A stretch of 64,000 nucleotides of DNA. It comes from Mucilaginibacter sp. SG564 (lineage in GTDB: Bacteria; Bacteroidota; Bacteroidia; Sphingobacteriales; Sphingobacteriaceae). The notes under the pieces are model-generated. The model saw only the letters and a list, made by a program, of their open reading frames with translations. It did not search any database and was not told the origin of the DNA. The translations under genes and the position numbers were made by a program. Below, one piece after another: positions 25,563 through 34,110 of the stretch (the stretch's first letter is position 1; the number at the start of each line of letters is the position of its first letter). The stretch lies in contig NZ_JABGNA010000002.1 in the NCBI RefSeq assembly GCF_013149275.1, positions 1-64,000 of the forward strand, given 5' to 3'.

Positions 25563-27014
25563 CTAATAAGCCGTTTCTTTCTCTGAAGCGTTGACCTCGG
25601 CGATTTTAAGAAGCATTCCTTTGAAGATAAAAAAATGGAAAGGCAACATGGCGTACCAATACAAACGCCCTCCCAAACCAAGAGGCCGGAACGTCGCCGT
25701 CTGCTGGATAAGATTATTATCGTCTATACAGAATTCCAGCCAAGCTTCCCCGGGCAGTTTCATTTCTGCATATAATAACAGGCGTTTTTCTTCTTTACTG
25801 GCATAGATCACCCGCCAGAAATCCAGAGTATCTCCGGGATAAACCTCAGAGGCGTTTTTACGGCCGCGACGCAAGCCCACCCCTCCAAATAGCCGATCAA
25901 AAAAGCCCCGGAAACCCCATAGCCAGTTAGCATAATACCACCCATTTCTGCCTCCTATAGCAAAGATTTTCGCTAAGGCAGATTTTGGATCCACAGCTTC
26001 GGCTGATTGTTTATTTTTAAAGACCCCGAATTGGGGCATTTCAATATGCTGCGCCAGCCCCTTATCGAAAATACTCGTGTTCATCGCATCGGCCCAGGTG
26101 GAAAGTACCATATTCTGTTCAATCTTATCAAACGCAATTTTAATAGCTTCTTTATAGGTAATAAGTTCAATATCTAATCGTTCCGGCAGATCGTTCTTTT
26201 CACCCACAACATCTATTTTCATGCTCTCGACCAGGTTTCTGGCGAGGGGATAGGATGTAGAGGTTACAAAGTAAAGCCAGTAGGACGATAATTTCGGTGA
26301 CATTAACGGCAAGGTCCAGATCCTTCTCGTTAATTTCCTGACCTGTGCAAATTGAATCAGCATTTGCTTATAAGTCAATGTCTCCGGCCCGTAAATATCA
26401 AAATGATGACCATAGGTATATTTTTTATGCAATACGCCTGTCAGTAGTTGAATGACATTGCGAATAGCGATCGGCTGACATTTGGTTTTCAACCATTTAG
26501 GAGCAACCATAACCGGTAATTTTTCTACCAAGTCGCGGATGATCTCAAAAGATGAGCTACCAGAACCTACAATAATACCTGCACGGAGTGCGGTCACTGG
26601 CACCACGCTTTTGCGTAATTCATCCTCTACCACTTTTCGCGATGCAAGATGTCTGGATAATTGCTGTTCATTCGTAATGCCGCCCAAAAAAATAATTTGT
26701 TCCCCCTCAGTAGTGTCTATGTACGCTACAAAATTCTCAGCGGATTTTTTCTCTTCCTTACCAAAGTCTCCGCCACTCATACTCATTGAATGTACCAGGT
26801 AATATGCAATATCAATATCTTTTGGCAAACCAGCAAGCGTTTGGGGTTTCATCAGGTCTCCTTCTACCAGAACAACTTGTTTGGGTTTATATTTTTTGAT
26901 ATCTAACCGTTGCTTATCCCGGACCAGGCAGACCACTTCATGACCCTTTTCCAACAGCACCTGTAACAATCTACGCCCGATATAACCGGTGGCACCTGTA
27001 AGCAATATCTTCAT
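25563..27014 (-). CDS. NAD(P)-binding SDR-like protein with DUF2867 domain
   Basis: This 483-residue protein has an N-terminal extended-SDR Rossmann fold (MKILLTGATGYIGRRLLQVL, with GxxGxxG) to about 300. The C-terminal DUF2867 domain at about 320-475 reads YPGDTLDFWRVI, then LGLGGRLYWYAMLPFH. This two-domain architecture is common in Bacteroidota and of unknown substrate; the NmrA-like part resembles YbjT. No operon partner is evident: 213 bp of AT-rich DNA separates it from the MarR gene, which converges on it. Confidence 0.85.
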   Translation of the reverse strand: MKILLTGATGYIGRRLLQVLLEKGHEVVCLVRDKQRLDIKKYKPKQVVLVEGDLMKPQTLAGLPKDIDIAYYLVHSMSMSGGDFGKEEKKSAENFVAYIDTTEGEQIIFLGGITNEQQLSRHLASRKVVEDELRKSVVPVTALRAGIIVGSGSSSFEIIRDLVEKLPVMVAPKWLKTKCQPIAIRNVIQLLTGVLHKKYTYGHHFDIYGPETLTYKQMLIQFAQVRKLTRRIWTLPLMSPKLSSYWLYFVTSTSYPLARNLVESMKIDVVGEKNDLPERLDIELITYKEAIKIAFDKIEQNMVLSTWADAMNTSIFDKGLAQHIEMPQFGVFKNKQSAEAVDPKSALAKIFAIGGRNGWYYANWLWGFRGFFDRLFGGVGLRRGRKNASEVYPGDTLDFWRVIYASKEEKRLLLYAEMKLPGEAWLEFCIDDNNLIQQTATFRPLGLGGRLYWYAMLPFHFFIFKGMLLKIAEVNASEKETAY

Positions 27015-27399
27015 TATAATTGTTTCTTAACCAGTGATTCTTTTCCAGTGTATTATTCAAACCGTTACTGGTCAATCCAGTCTTGTTATAACTCGTTGTT
27101 TGTCTATTTGTTTAGGATTAGAACATATCAGGATTTGAATTACTATGAAAACGCTGGGTATTAGTTCTTCGATTGCGGGTTAATTCGAATTCTTGATATT
27201 TATTCCAGATCATAGGAACGAAATATCAAGAGGTCGAATTTTGGTTCACCTTCAAGGCCCGATTGCTTAAACAATTTGACAGATACACTGTCCTTTCCTT
27301 TGCGGTCTGACTGTAAAACATCCGGAATCAAAACAAATCGATTTTAAGATAAGCAACTAAGCTTTCCCCGGTTGATAAGGTATACTAAACTGCATAGTG
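27015..27399. other. Intergenic region with an 11-bp stem-loop
   Basis: In this 385-bp gap, TCTTGATATTT (27191-27201) and AAATATCAAGA (27221-27231) form a perfect 11-bp inverted repeat around a 19-nt loop. It has no T-run and could be an operator or a degraded repeat. I see no gene in the rest. Confidence 0.45.
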
Positions 27400-27933
27400 C
27401 TACTCTTTAGCCGTAATATACTTTGCTGTGATAAATAAAAGTAAAGTACGGTCTGCTTTAGCCTCGTCGTAGTTTTCCTTAATCAATTGTTTGACCTGCT
27501 TATTCTTTAATTTTACAGCGGCCATCTGTAAGACCTGAAAAGATGACGCTTCCATGCTTTCTATATTTTGCATATAAAATGCTATGGACATGTCTCGAAA
27601 TTCAGGTTCGCTGCTGTGCAACATAATATCGGCAAATGCGTCATCAACAAGTCCCGATAATCCACTATAGCTGGCATCTGAGCGTTCTGCATCAAGGATA
27701 TTATATATAATTTCCATTCTTGCCAACTGCTTTTCCACATCTTCCATCGTTTCCAGTATAGCATACCTTAAATCTGAAAAATGGGCTTCATTGGCTATTT
27801 TAGGTAAGTGGCCGATCAGGTGAGACTTCGCAGCATAAATTTTATCTAAATGTTTAATGAAGAACGTTTTTAATTTTTTCGGGCCGAAATTGATTTTTTT
27901 AATTTCTTTTGGGTTCTTGTGATTTTCTTCCAT
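27400..27933 (-). CDS. DUF892 (YciE/YciF-like) ferritin-like protein
   Basis: This 177-residue all-helical protein has the DUF892 pattern: LKTFFIKHLDKIYAAKSHLI, LRYAILETMEDVEKQLARME, and SGLVDDAF..DIMLHSSEPEFRD. These correspond to the four-helix bundle of YciF-type proteins, which resemble ferritin-like di-metal proteins and respond to stress. Some metal-ligand positions differ (usually E/H; several Glu are present), so metal binding is unverified. The start is ATG 27933. It stands alone, upstream of nothing on its strand for 85 bp. Confidence 0.75.
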   Translation of the reverse strand: MEENHKNPKEIKKINFGPKKLKTFFIKHLDKIYAAKSHLIGHLPKIANEAHFSDLRYAILETMEDVEKQLARMEIIYNILDAERSDASYSGLSGLVDDAFADIMLHSSEPEFRDMSIAFYMQNIESMEASSFQVLQMAAVKLKNKQVKQLIKENYDEAKADRTLLLFITAKYITAKE

Positions 27934-28017
27934 CAGATCAACATAAATTTTAAATATACGAAAGTCGCATAATTTCGAGTCGCGGTATTGTCAGTAAAAT
28001 AATGCTATAGTCATGGA

Positions 28018-28380
28018 CTAAACCAGGATTTTTTGCACATGCATCAATAGCTGATATATATCAAAAGGTTTACTGATATAATGATCCGCACCACATTCAT
28101 TAGCAAGGAGTTCCAGATCTGATTCAGCTGAAACCAAAATAATCGGCATCTTTTCTTCCTTATATTGTTCTTTTAATTCCGCACATATCTCATCACCTCT
28201 TTTCTTAGATCCTTCAATACGCACGTCTAACAGAATTAAATCGGGATGAATGATTTGAATATGTTCAGCAGCGTCCCCGGTGTTGGATAATACTACTTCA
28301 TATCCCTCTTCCTGAAAAACGATATGCAGGATTTCCAAAATATCCTCATCATCGTCAATTACGAGTATTCTTTTAGACAT
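28018..28380 (-). CDS. Single-domain response regulator
   Basis: With ATG 28380 the product is a 120-residue receiver domain alone: RILVIDDDEDILEIL (acidic pair), phosphoacceptor in HPDLILLDVRI, Thr/Ser position in IILVSAES, and Lys in ISKPFD. An upstream in-frame ATG at 28458 would add 26 residues that do not fit the fold and is rejected. No output domain exists, so it probably relays phosphate or binds a partner, as CheY-like proteins do. The PAS histidine kinase at 29417-30526 is a possible partner, transcribed oppositely. Confidence 0.9.
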   Translation of the reverse strand: MSKRILVIDDDEDILEILHIVFQEEGYEVVLSNTGDAAEHIQIIHPDLILLDVRIEGSKKRGDEICAELKEQYKEEKMPIILVSAESDLELLANECGADHYISKPFDIYQLLMHVQKILV

Positions 28381-28576
28381 AACGTTTTTCCATCTATATA
28401 GCAAAGGTTGTTCCCAGTTTTGCCATTTAGATAAATAAATTAACTTCAACATTAGCACCCGTTAAAATAATGCTAACAGTTATAATGTTAATAGCTAATT
28501 GAGAAAATTTGTCCAATAAAAGTAGCCGATGTGTCTCTTTAAGCAAACATCCGTTTTCGCACTTCTACATGCAATT

Positions 28577-28610
28577 ATAAAAGACACCTGATCTTCAGGA
28601 TCTCTTTTAT
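28577..28610. terminator. Hairpin terminator downstream of the YtxH gene
   Basis: ATAAAAGA-CA-CCTGA-TCT-TCAGG-ATC-TCTTTTAT forms a two-part stem with A/T-rich bottom arms. It is placed 12 bp after the YtxH stop on the minus strand and reads as a terminator in either direction. Confidence 0.65.
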
Positions 28611-28621
28611 AATTTGAAAAG

Positions 28622-28864
28622 CTATTTGACGGCTTCGTTAGCTACAGCCTCACTTACTTTCTTAGAAAGTTTAGCTTTCTTTTGGATGATGTCGGTTACG
28701 GTATCTTTAGCGATTTCTTTAATTTTTTTCTTGAGGCCTTTCCCGGTTTCGTTACCGCTATCGGACAGAAAAAGATAGGCCAAAGCGCCTGCAGCAACAC
28801 TGGCGATTGCGATCCCGGCGATGAGTACGGTGTGGTCCTTTTTTTTAAATGGATTTTTCCTAAT
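28622..28864 (-). CDS. YtxH-like small membrane protein with apparent ATT start
   Basis: The frame gives 80 residues: a basic start (RKNPFKKKDH), one transmembrane helix (VLIAGIAIASVAAGALAYLF), then an amphipathic Lys/Glu helix (KKKIKEIAKDTVTDIIQKKA). This is the YtxH/GvpT-like stress-protein pattern. There is no ATG, GTG or TTG at the expected position; the codon before RKN is ATT (28862-28864) and the one before that is an in-frame TGA. Either ATT is used, as in infC, or a one-base change inactivated a recent ATG. The intact frame to the stop argues for recent or tolerated change. A terminator follows. Confidence 0.65.
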   Translation of the reverse strand: MRKNPFKKKDHTVLIAGIAIASVAAGALAYLFLSDSGNETGKGLKKKIKEIAKDTVTDIIQKKAKLSKKVSEAVANEAVK

Positions 28865-29057
28865 TCAAATAATATAAAAGTTATTCGCAATAACGTCCCG
28901 TTAAATCACAACTTCAGCTTTTAAACCGCAAAACAAATATTTTGTTTTTTTCATCTTTTTTAATTAGTAAAAATTTAATTTCTGTTAAATATTTTTATGA
29001 AAAAGAAAATACACCATTATTTATACCTATCTTGTGGAGTTATTAATAATCAATGTA

Positions 29058-29249
29058 ATGCAACAAGGAACAGTAAAATTTTTTAATGAAACAAAAGGAT
29101 TCGGATTTATCACACCAAACAATGGTGGTAGCGAAATTTTTGTTCACTCTACAGGCCTGATCGACAAAATTCGTGAGAATAATGTGGTTAGCTTTGATGT
29201 AGAAGAAGGCCGTAAAGGCCCTAACGCAGTAAATGTAAAAGTAGCTTAA
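29058..29249 (+). CDS. Cold-shock domain protein
   Basis: This 63-residue single cold-shock domain carries both RNA-binding motifs: GTVKFFNETKGFGFI (RNP1-like) and EIFVHSTGL (RNP2-like). The start is ATG 29058 (MQQGTVKFFN); a GTG 24 bases upstream would add eight residues that do not fit the family. It binds single-stranded nucleic acid and acts as an RNA chaperone. The 5' leader from about 28930 is very AT-rich, as usual for thermoregulated csp mRNAs. A strong terminator follows at 29281-29310. Confidence 0.95.
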   Translation: MQQGTVKFFNETKGFGFITPNNGGSEIFVHSTGLIDKIRENNVVSFDVEEGRKGPNAVNVKVA

Positions 29250-29280
29250 TACACTATATATTTAAAATTATTGTGAAAAG

Positions 29281-29310
29281 CACCTTCCTTAACGGAGGGT
29301 GTTTTTTTTT
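29281..29310 (+). terminator. Intrinsic terminator after the cold-shock gene
   Basis: CACCTTCC-TTAAC-GGAGGGTG forms a strong stem (29281-29301), followed by nine T (29302-29310). Confidence 0.9.
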
Positions 29311-29416
29311 GAATGTATTTCGTCAAAAGGGGTAATAACCGCTCCTTTTTTGAAGGAAATTCGTATGTCGCTTAAATAGCGTATTTTTGTTCTGAGATTG
29401 AACCAGATGACTGCTG

Positions 29417-30526
29417 ATGAATGATAATAGTGCAAAAAATGCAATTCCTGAAGATAATAACACCTCAGGCTTTACCGAACCTTTCGAGGCTATAGATATC
29501 GCCAGCGTCGCCCTTGCTTCTGCGAATGTCGGTATCTGGATCATGGATCCTATATCCGGTAAATTCCTTCCCTCGGAGCGCACCAGGGAGCTATTCGGCT
29601 TTTCAACAAAAGAAGATATGTCTTTTGAGGATGCCATGTTAAAAGTGGTAGAAAAATATAGAAAAATTGCTTTGGAGGCTATCGATAATGCCTTTAAAAA
29701 ACAACACGCGCTTTATATCGAATTCCCCATTGTGGCCATTCCCGATCACAAACAAAGATGGCTTAGCGTAACCGGCGGTTTCAGCAGCCCAAACGTAGGC
29801 AACAGCTATTTCTCGGGAATTATCATGGATGTCACGGAGCAGAAACAAAATGATCTGAGAAGAAGTAAATTTATAGGCATGGTCAGCCATGAATTGAAAA
29901 CACCGCTTACCGCTTTGAAGGCGTATGTGCAGATGCTGAGTAATTGGGCTAAGAAACAGAAAGATAGCTTTACGATCGGTGCGTTATCAAAAGTTGATAC
30001 GCAGGTTAGGAAGATGCTCAATATGATTAATAGCCTGCTGAACTTATCCGGTGCAGAAGCCGGTAAGATACATCTGAAAAAGGAAGAGTTTCGGCTTGAT
30101 GTATTGATTAATGAAGTGGTGGAGGAAACTTTATTCATAACCGGCGGCCATCATATCGTAACGGTTCCCTGCGATCCGGTGAGCATCAATGCTGACCGTG
30201 AAAAAATAGAACAGGTGTTGATCAATCTGCTGAGTAACGCTGCAAAGTACTCTGATAAAACCGCAGAGATCGAAGTTGGTTACGTCTTGCACGATACCTG
30301 CGTAGAGGTAAGTGTCAAAGATCATGGTCTTGGGATAGCCCCGGAAAATATTCAGAAGCTTTTCCTGCCGCATTACCGGGTTGAAAGTAAGGAAACAGAA
30401 AAAATTGCCGGCTTCGGCATCGGGCTTTACCTGTGCGCGGAAATCATCAACAGGCATCATGGGAAAATCCGGGTCGAGAGCGAACCCGGAAAAGGCAGTA
30501 CGTTTAAATTCACGCTTCCTTTATAA
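29417..30526 (+). CDS. PAS-domain sensor histidine kinase
   Basis: This 369-residue soluble kinase has an N-terminal PAS domain (about 25-140, with VGIWIMDPISGKFLPS and GIIMDVTEQKQ), the HisKA H-box (FIGMVSHELKTPLTALKAYVQ, phospho-His at about 157) and the HATPase domain: N-box LINLLSNAAKYS, G1 DHGLGIAPENI and G2 GFGIGLYLC. No transmembrane helix is predicted, so it senses a cytosolic signal. The ligand of the PAS domain is unknown. No response regulator is adjacent on its strand; the CheY-like gene 1 kb upstream on the other strand is the nearest candidate. Confidence 0.93.
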   Translation: MNDNSAKNAIPEDNNTSGFTEPFEAIDIASVALASANVGIWIMDPISGKFLPSERTRELFGFSTKEDMSFEDAMLKVVEKYRKIALEAIDNAFKKQHALYIEFPIVAIPDHKQRWLSVTGGFSSPNVGNSYFSGIIMDVTEQKQNDLRRSKFIGMVSHELKTPLTALKAYVQMLSNWAKKQKDSFTIGALSKVDTQVRKMLNMINSLLNLSGAEAGKIHLKKEEFRLDVLINEVVEETLFITGGHHIVTVPCDPVSINADREKIEQVLINLLSNAAKYSDKTAEIEVGYVLHDTCVEVSVKDHGLGIAPENIQKLFLPHYRVESKETEKIAGFGIGLYLCAEIINRHHGKIRVESEPGKGSTFKFTLPL

Positions 30527-30717
30527 TAACCCCGCTTTAAATGGCTGAGGAATTTTGTTGATAGCGCTATATGGCAATCTCAGAACATAAACATATCCGG
30601 TAATCCGTATGCTAATAACAGCGGATTATTAAACCCGGATATTTATAATAATTGATTATACTGTAAAATGTTGGCCAATGCATTTAATGTATGGTTTCTA
30701 CAGCGATAATGGAGGCC

Positions 30718-31341
30718 TTATTCAAAAAACGAAACAAACCCGGTTTCTACATCATACAAGCCGCCTATAATCTTTATATCACCTTGTTGTTCTAACTCTG
30801 CCACTATGGGGCTTTCCCGTCTGATGCGGTCAATTGTTAAGCGAACATGGATATCTGTCACCCTATTTACAAAAGCACTGTTTTTGCCATCCCTGTTCTC
30901 TGTAATTGTTTTCTCTTCAACGATCGCCGGTTGAATTTTATTTAGTAATGTGGTTAAATTGCCCATTTCTACATGGTTGCAGGCTCCAACTATCGCCCCG
31001 CATTTGGTATGGCCGAGTACCACAATGATTTTTGTTCCTACCACTTTTGTGGCAAATTCCATGCTGCCAAGAATATCTTCATTTAATATATTCCCGGCAA
31101 TTCGGATGCTGAATATATCACCGAGCCCCTGGTCAAAAATGAGTTCCGCTGAAGTCCGGCTGTCTATACAGCTTAAAATTGTAGCAAATGGGAATTGGCC
31201 TGCCGAAGTTTCATTAACCTGCTGTAAAAGGTTTCTGTTAGCTTTTAAATTATTTACAAATCTCTGGTTACCATCTTTTAAGATTTGAAGGGCAGCCGCT
31301 GGTGTTAAACTACTTTGGGTTTCTTTTGATTGTGTATGCAT
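30718..31341 (-). CDS. Beta-class carbonic anhydrase
   Basis: This 207-residue protein has zinc ligands and the Asp-Arg dyad where expected: Cys58-x-Asp60-Ser-Arg62 in LSCIDSRTSAELI, then His111-x-x-Cys114 in GHTKCGA. No signal peptide is visible, so it is cytoplasmic; it interconverts CO2 and bicarbonate. It is 20 bp downstream of the bestrophin-like gene on the same strand, so the two form an operon. Bestrophin-like channels can conduct bicarbonate, giving a coherent CO2/bicarbonate module. Confidence 0.93.
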   Translation of the reverse strand: MHTQSKETQSSLTPAAALQILKDGNQRFVNNLKANRNLLQQVNETSAGQFPFATILSCIDSRTSAELIFDQGLGDIFSIRIAGNILNEDILGSMEFATKVVGTKIIVVLGHTKCGAIVGACNHVEMGNLTTLLNKIQPAIVEEKTITENRDGKNSAFVNRVTDIHVRLTIDRIRRESPIVAELEQQGDIKIIGGLYDVETGFVSFFE

Positions 31342-31361
31342 AGCTTTTTTAATTTAACGAT

Positions 31362-32255
31362 TTATAACGAATAAAAACCTTGTGGTTTTAAAGGTTCCGG
31401 TACTTCTGTTTCTCCCAACAACTGTTTAATATTTATTTCAATGTTAGTTGCAATGGTCGTCATGGCCGTATCTGTAGGAAGGTTATTGAACGGGTCTTGA
31501 AGATGCGTGGCGGATTTTTCCAACAGAAAAAATGCAGAAGATATAACCAGTAACAAAGGGATCTCAAAAAAACTATCGATATCTGTCAAAGCGATCGAAA
31601 GGGTAACGACGAAAATGTAGATGAAGAAGTGCAAAAATAAACGATAGGTTTGTGGGAACACTGTACTTTTTATACGTTCAGCCATGCCCATCGCGTTAGA
31701 AAAGTTAACCAATGTATTATTGATTTGTACATGACTGAAAACTTCCAAACTACCCGCATCTTTCAGGCCGGCAATTTGTAGCGCGTTTAATTGCAATAAT
31801 GCCAGAGGCTTGTTATTGTGCTTTTTAATATGAAGCAGATCACCTTCTGAAATGAATTTATCTAAATTCTCCGTGGCATCCAGTCCTCGCAGGCTTTGGC
31901 CTAAACTGAAACACCAGGCTATTTGCCTGTACGCAATTTCTTTAATGTCTTTTTGTTTGTCCCTGGAAACGAAGGATTGTAATTCTATAACAAAAGTCCT
32001 GCTTTCATTAACTATAGCGCCCCAAATTTTTCTGGCCTCCCACCAGCGGTCATAAGACTGATTGATCTTAAAAGATAAAATTACGGAGATAGCGGTACCA
32101 ATGAATGCAGGTATACCTATAGGCATTTCCGGTATCAAGTGCTTAAATTGACTCGTTAGATAATTTACTAACAAACCGATGATCAGCACATACAATACCT
32201 CCAGCTTGATCTTCTTGAGGATATAGGAAGCGGGAATTCTCTCTTTTAATAGCAT
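31362..32255 (-). CDS. Bestrophin-family (UPF0187) anion channel
   Basis: With ATG 32255 (MLLKERIPASYILKKIK) the product has 297 residues; an ATG at 32282 would add nine, but a CAAAAATA sequence (minus-strand -7 box TATTTTTG) at 32280-32287 overlaps that position and favours the shorter start. It has four helices, with the family pattern GTAISVILSFKINQSYDRWWEARKIWG and a C-terminal cytosolic region including LQDPFNNLPTD. Bacterial bestrophins form pentameric ion channels. Coupling to a carbonic anhydrase suggests bicarbonate, inferred only. Confidence 0.88.
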   Translation of the reverse strand: MLLKERIPASYILKKIKLEVLYVLIIGLLVNYLTSQFKHLIPEMPIGIPAFIGTAISVILSFKINQSYDRWWEARKIWGAIVNESRTFVIELQSFVSRDKQKDIKEIAYRQIAWCFSLGQSLRGLDATENLDKFISEGDLLHIKKHNNKPLALLQLNALQIAGLKDAGSLEVFSHVQINNTLVNFSNAMGMAERIKSTVFPQTYRLFLHFFIYIFVVTLSIALTDIDSFFEIPLLLVISSAFFLLEKSATHLQDPFNNLPTDTAMTTIATNIEINIKQLLGETEVPEPLKPQGFYSL

Positions 32256-32303
32256 ATTCTGTCCAAATGAATTTAAAAACAAAAATATTAAACTATTTTA
32301 TAC

Positions 32304-32318
32304 AATAGTAATACTATT
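32304..32318. promoter_or_regulatory. Palindrome between divergent bestrophin and TetR genes
   Basis: AATAGTA-A-TACTATT is a perfect 7-bp inverted repeat between the divergent genes, close to the minus-strand -7 box at 32280-32287 and before a plus-strand TAACTTTG box at 32355-32362. It is a candidate operator for the TetR-family product. Confidence 0.45.
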
Positions 32319-32379
32319 ATAAATAATGAAAAAACTATCCTATTGTTAAATTACTAACTTTGATTAAAGTTTTACATCT

Positions 32380-33051
32380 ATGGAATTTCAGGTAAAGTTT
32401 GCTATAAACGAAAAAATATTTTTGCGGAACCCCGAAAGTAGCGAGGTGGGTAAGGTGATGGTAAAAAGCGCGATAGACCTGATCTATGAACTGGGTTTTG
32501 AACAATTTACTTTTAAAAAGTTAGCCATAGAGATTAACTCTACTGAAGCCACCATTTACCGCTACTTTGAAAACAAGCACCGGCTTTTACTCTATATATT
32601 GAATTGGTATTGGTGCTATATGGAATTTTTAGTAATGATTAAGTTGGAGAATATTGTGGATAAAAAGGAACAGTTAAAGATTATTGTTCATCTATTAACC
32701 CATGAGTTTGCTGAAAGCACTAACCAGTTTGATTACAATAAAAAATACCTCAATCAAATAGTCATATCAGAAAGCAGCAAGACGTATCTTGTAAAAGATG
32801 TAGCGGAGATCAATAAAGATGAAGTGTTTAAGCCATACAAGGATCTTTGTGCGAAAATTGCTGAAGTAATCAGTTCTTACAATCCAGCATATAAATATCC
32901 AAGGTCGTTGAGCACAACCTTGATAGAGACTGCTCATCACCAGCAATTCTTTAGTGTCAATCTCCCTAAATTAACGGATATATCTACGCTAACTAAACCG
33001 AATTTTACCAGTGGATTTATAGAAGACCTATTATTCCACGCAATAGGATAA
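32380..33051 (+). CDS. TetR/AcrR-family transcriptional regulator
   Basis: This 223-residue protein has a helix-turn-helix at about 28-75 (AIDLIYELGFEQFTFKKLAI, then STEATIYRYFENKHRLLLYI) with the TetR-typical Y-R-Y-F. The C-terminal ligand and dimer domain is not recognisable. It is divergent from the bestrophin-carbonic anhydrase operon, with a palindrome between them, so it may control that operon or itself. A TAACTTTG -7-like box lies 18 nt before the ATG. The effector is unknown. Confidence 0.88.
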   Translation: MEFQVKFAINEKIFLRNPESSEVGKVMVKSAIDLIYELGFEQFTFKKLAIEINSTEATIYRYFENKHRLLLYILNWYWCYMEFLVMIKLENIVDKKEQLKIIVHLLTHEFAESTNQFDYNKKYLNQIVISESSKTYLVKDVAEINKDEVFKPYKDLCAKIAEVISSYNPAYKYPRSLSTTLIETAHHQQFFSVNLPKLTDISTLTKPNFTSGFIEDLLFHAIG

Positions 33052-33059
33052 TGACATGC

Positions 33060-33180
33060 CACTATTCAAACGCGACTCGAGGAATTTATCAGCAGTACCG
33101 GCATCAATGAACTGATGGCCACTTCGCATATCTACGACCAGAAGGCACGACTTAATCTTACCGCTTGCTGGCGGAAGCTT
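33060..33180 (+). pseudogene. C-terminal remnant of an LLM-class flavin-dependent monooxygenase
   Basis: The translated frame reads TRLEEFISSTGINELMATSH then IYDQKAR, a typical C-terminus of luciferase-like monooxygenases (the final helices LxxFxxxTGxDELMVTSHIYDH). After KAR a frameshift scrambles the last 12 codons before the stop at about 33180. The rest of the gene, about 300 residues, is missing. Confidence 0.6.
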
Positions 33181-33190
33181 TAAATGCTTA

Positions 33191-33727
33191 AATTAGCGTG
33201 ATGGAAGATCGGAAAAACTGGAACGTATTGTTGAAGCGCGCATGAAACTCAAAGCGCGTTTTGAGCAGCAAATGCTGGCTACGCCTTCAGTAGCCGATAA
33301 CCAGCCAAAAGGTTCGGGCCCGCCCAACCGGCATGCCATGCCGGTAATACCCATCGGCCAAACCAAAACCGTGAAATGGCCGTGCTTGACCTGGGCTATC
33401 ACCCCAATATCCCGCAGAAGCGCTGGCGGCTGACGATCGATGGCGCGGTAGAACACCCGGTCGTATTGACCTGGAAAGACTTTATGGCACTACCCCAAAC
33501 CAAAGACACCTCGGATTTTCATTGCGTCACCACCTGGTCCAAACTGGATATGCACTGGAAGGGCGTGAGCCTGCTAGACCTGGCAGCGCTGGTGCAGCCC
33601 AAACCGGAAGCCACACACCTGCTCTGTTACGGCGATGACACTTATACCACTAATATCGCTTTAGAAGAAGCGTTAAAGCCCGATGTGCCGGCCAGCCGTT
33701 GCCCCAGGAACATGGCGGTCCCTGCCT
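33191..33727 (+). pseudogene. Sulfite-oxidase-like molybdopterin oxidoreductase, frameshifted and truncated
   Basis: Two frames are needed. The first (about 33200-33375) reads KLKARFEQQMLATPSVADNQ and ends at KTVKWP; the second (33376-33727) reads LDLGYHPNIPQKRWRLTIDG, then VTTWSKLDMHWKGVS. The latter is the molybdopterin-domain segment with the FHCVTTW Cys ligand of SUOX/YedY-like enzymes. A frameshift near 33375 separates them. The 3' part, about a quarter of the gene, is replaced by the 170-bp element at 33728, which supplies the terminal codons. Not functional. Confidence 0.75.
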
Positions 33728-33897
33728 GGATATTCCGGAGCCGTTGATCAATAAGTTCCGCAAATAGAGGTCAGGGCGTTCCGTTACACTTTGACCATGC
33801 TATCTTTTTGAGTTAGATATCTGAAATTTATATTCATTAATACGACTCGTTGGTCCAATGAGCACGGAACAACATGGTCAAGCATACCGGAATATCC
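33728..33897 (+). mobile_element. 170-bp terminal-inverted-repeat element, intact copy A
   Basis: It begins GGATATTCCGG (33728-33738) and ends CCGGAATATCC (33887-33897), a perfect 11-bp inverted pair. It is 170 bp and differs from copy B (39911-40080) at only about two positions. It includes CACTTTGACCATGC and a matching CATGGTCAAGC inverted internally. It contains no open frame of note. It truncates the molybdopterin oxidoreductase remnant. No clear target-site duplication is visible. Confidence 0.75.
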
Positions 33898-34110
33898 AAC
33901 CTAGCTAACGATCGAAAAGGTATTAAATCAAAAACTGGATAGACTCCCGCAGTTATAGAAGAAATAAGATTTTCGAATAAATTTTACGCATGTAGCCTGC
34001 ACTTCGAATCGTATTTTTAACGTCAGCAGAAGGAACAAATTTCTAATAGTTCTTTCCAAGTAGAGGGGGCGAAAATCAATGTGCACGAATGCATATACTT
34101 TTCGCTGTTA

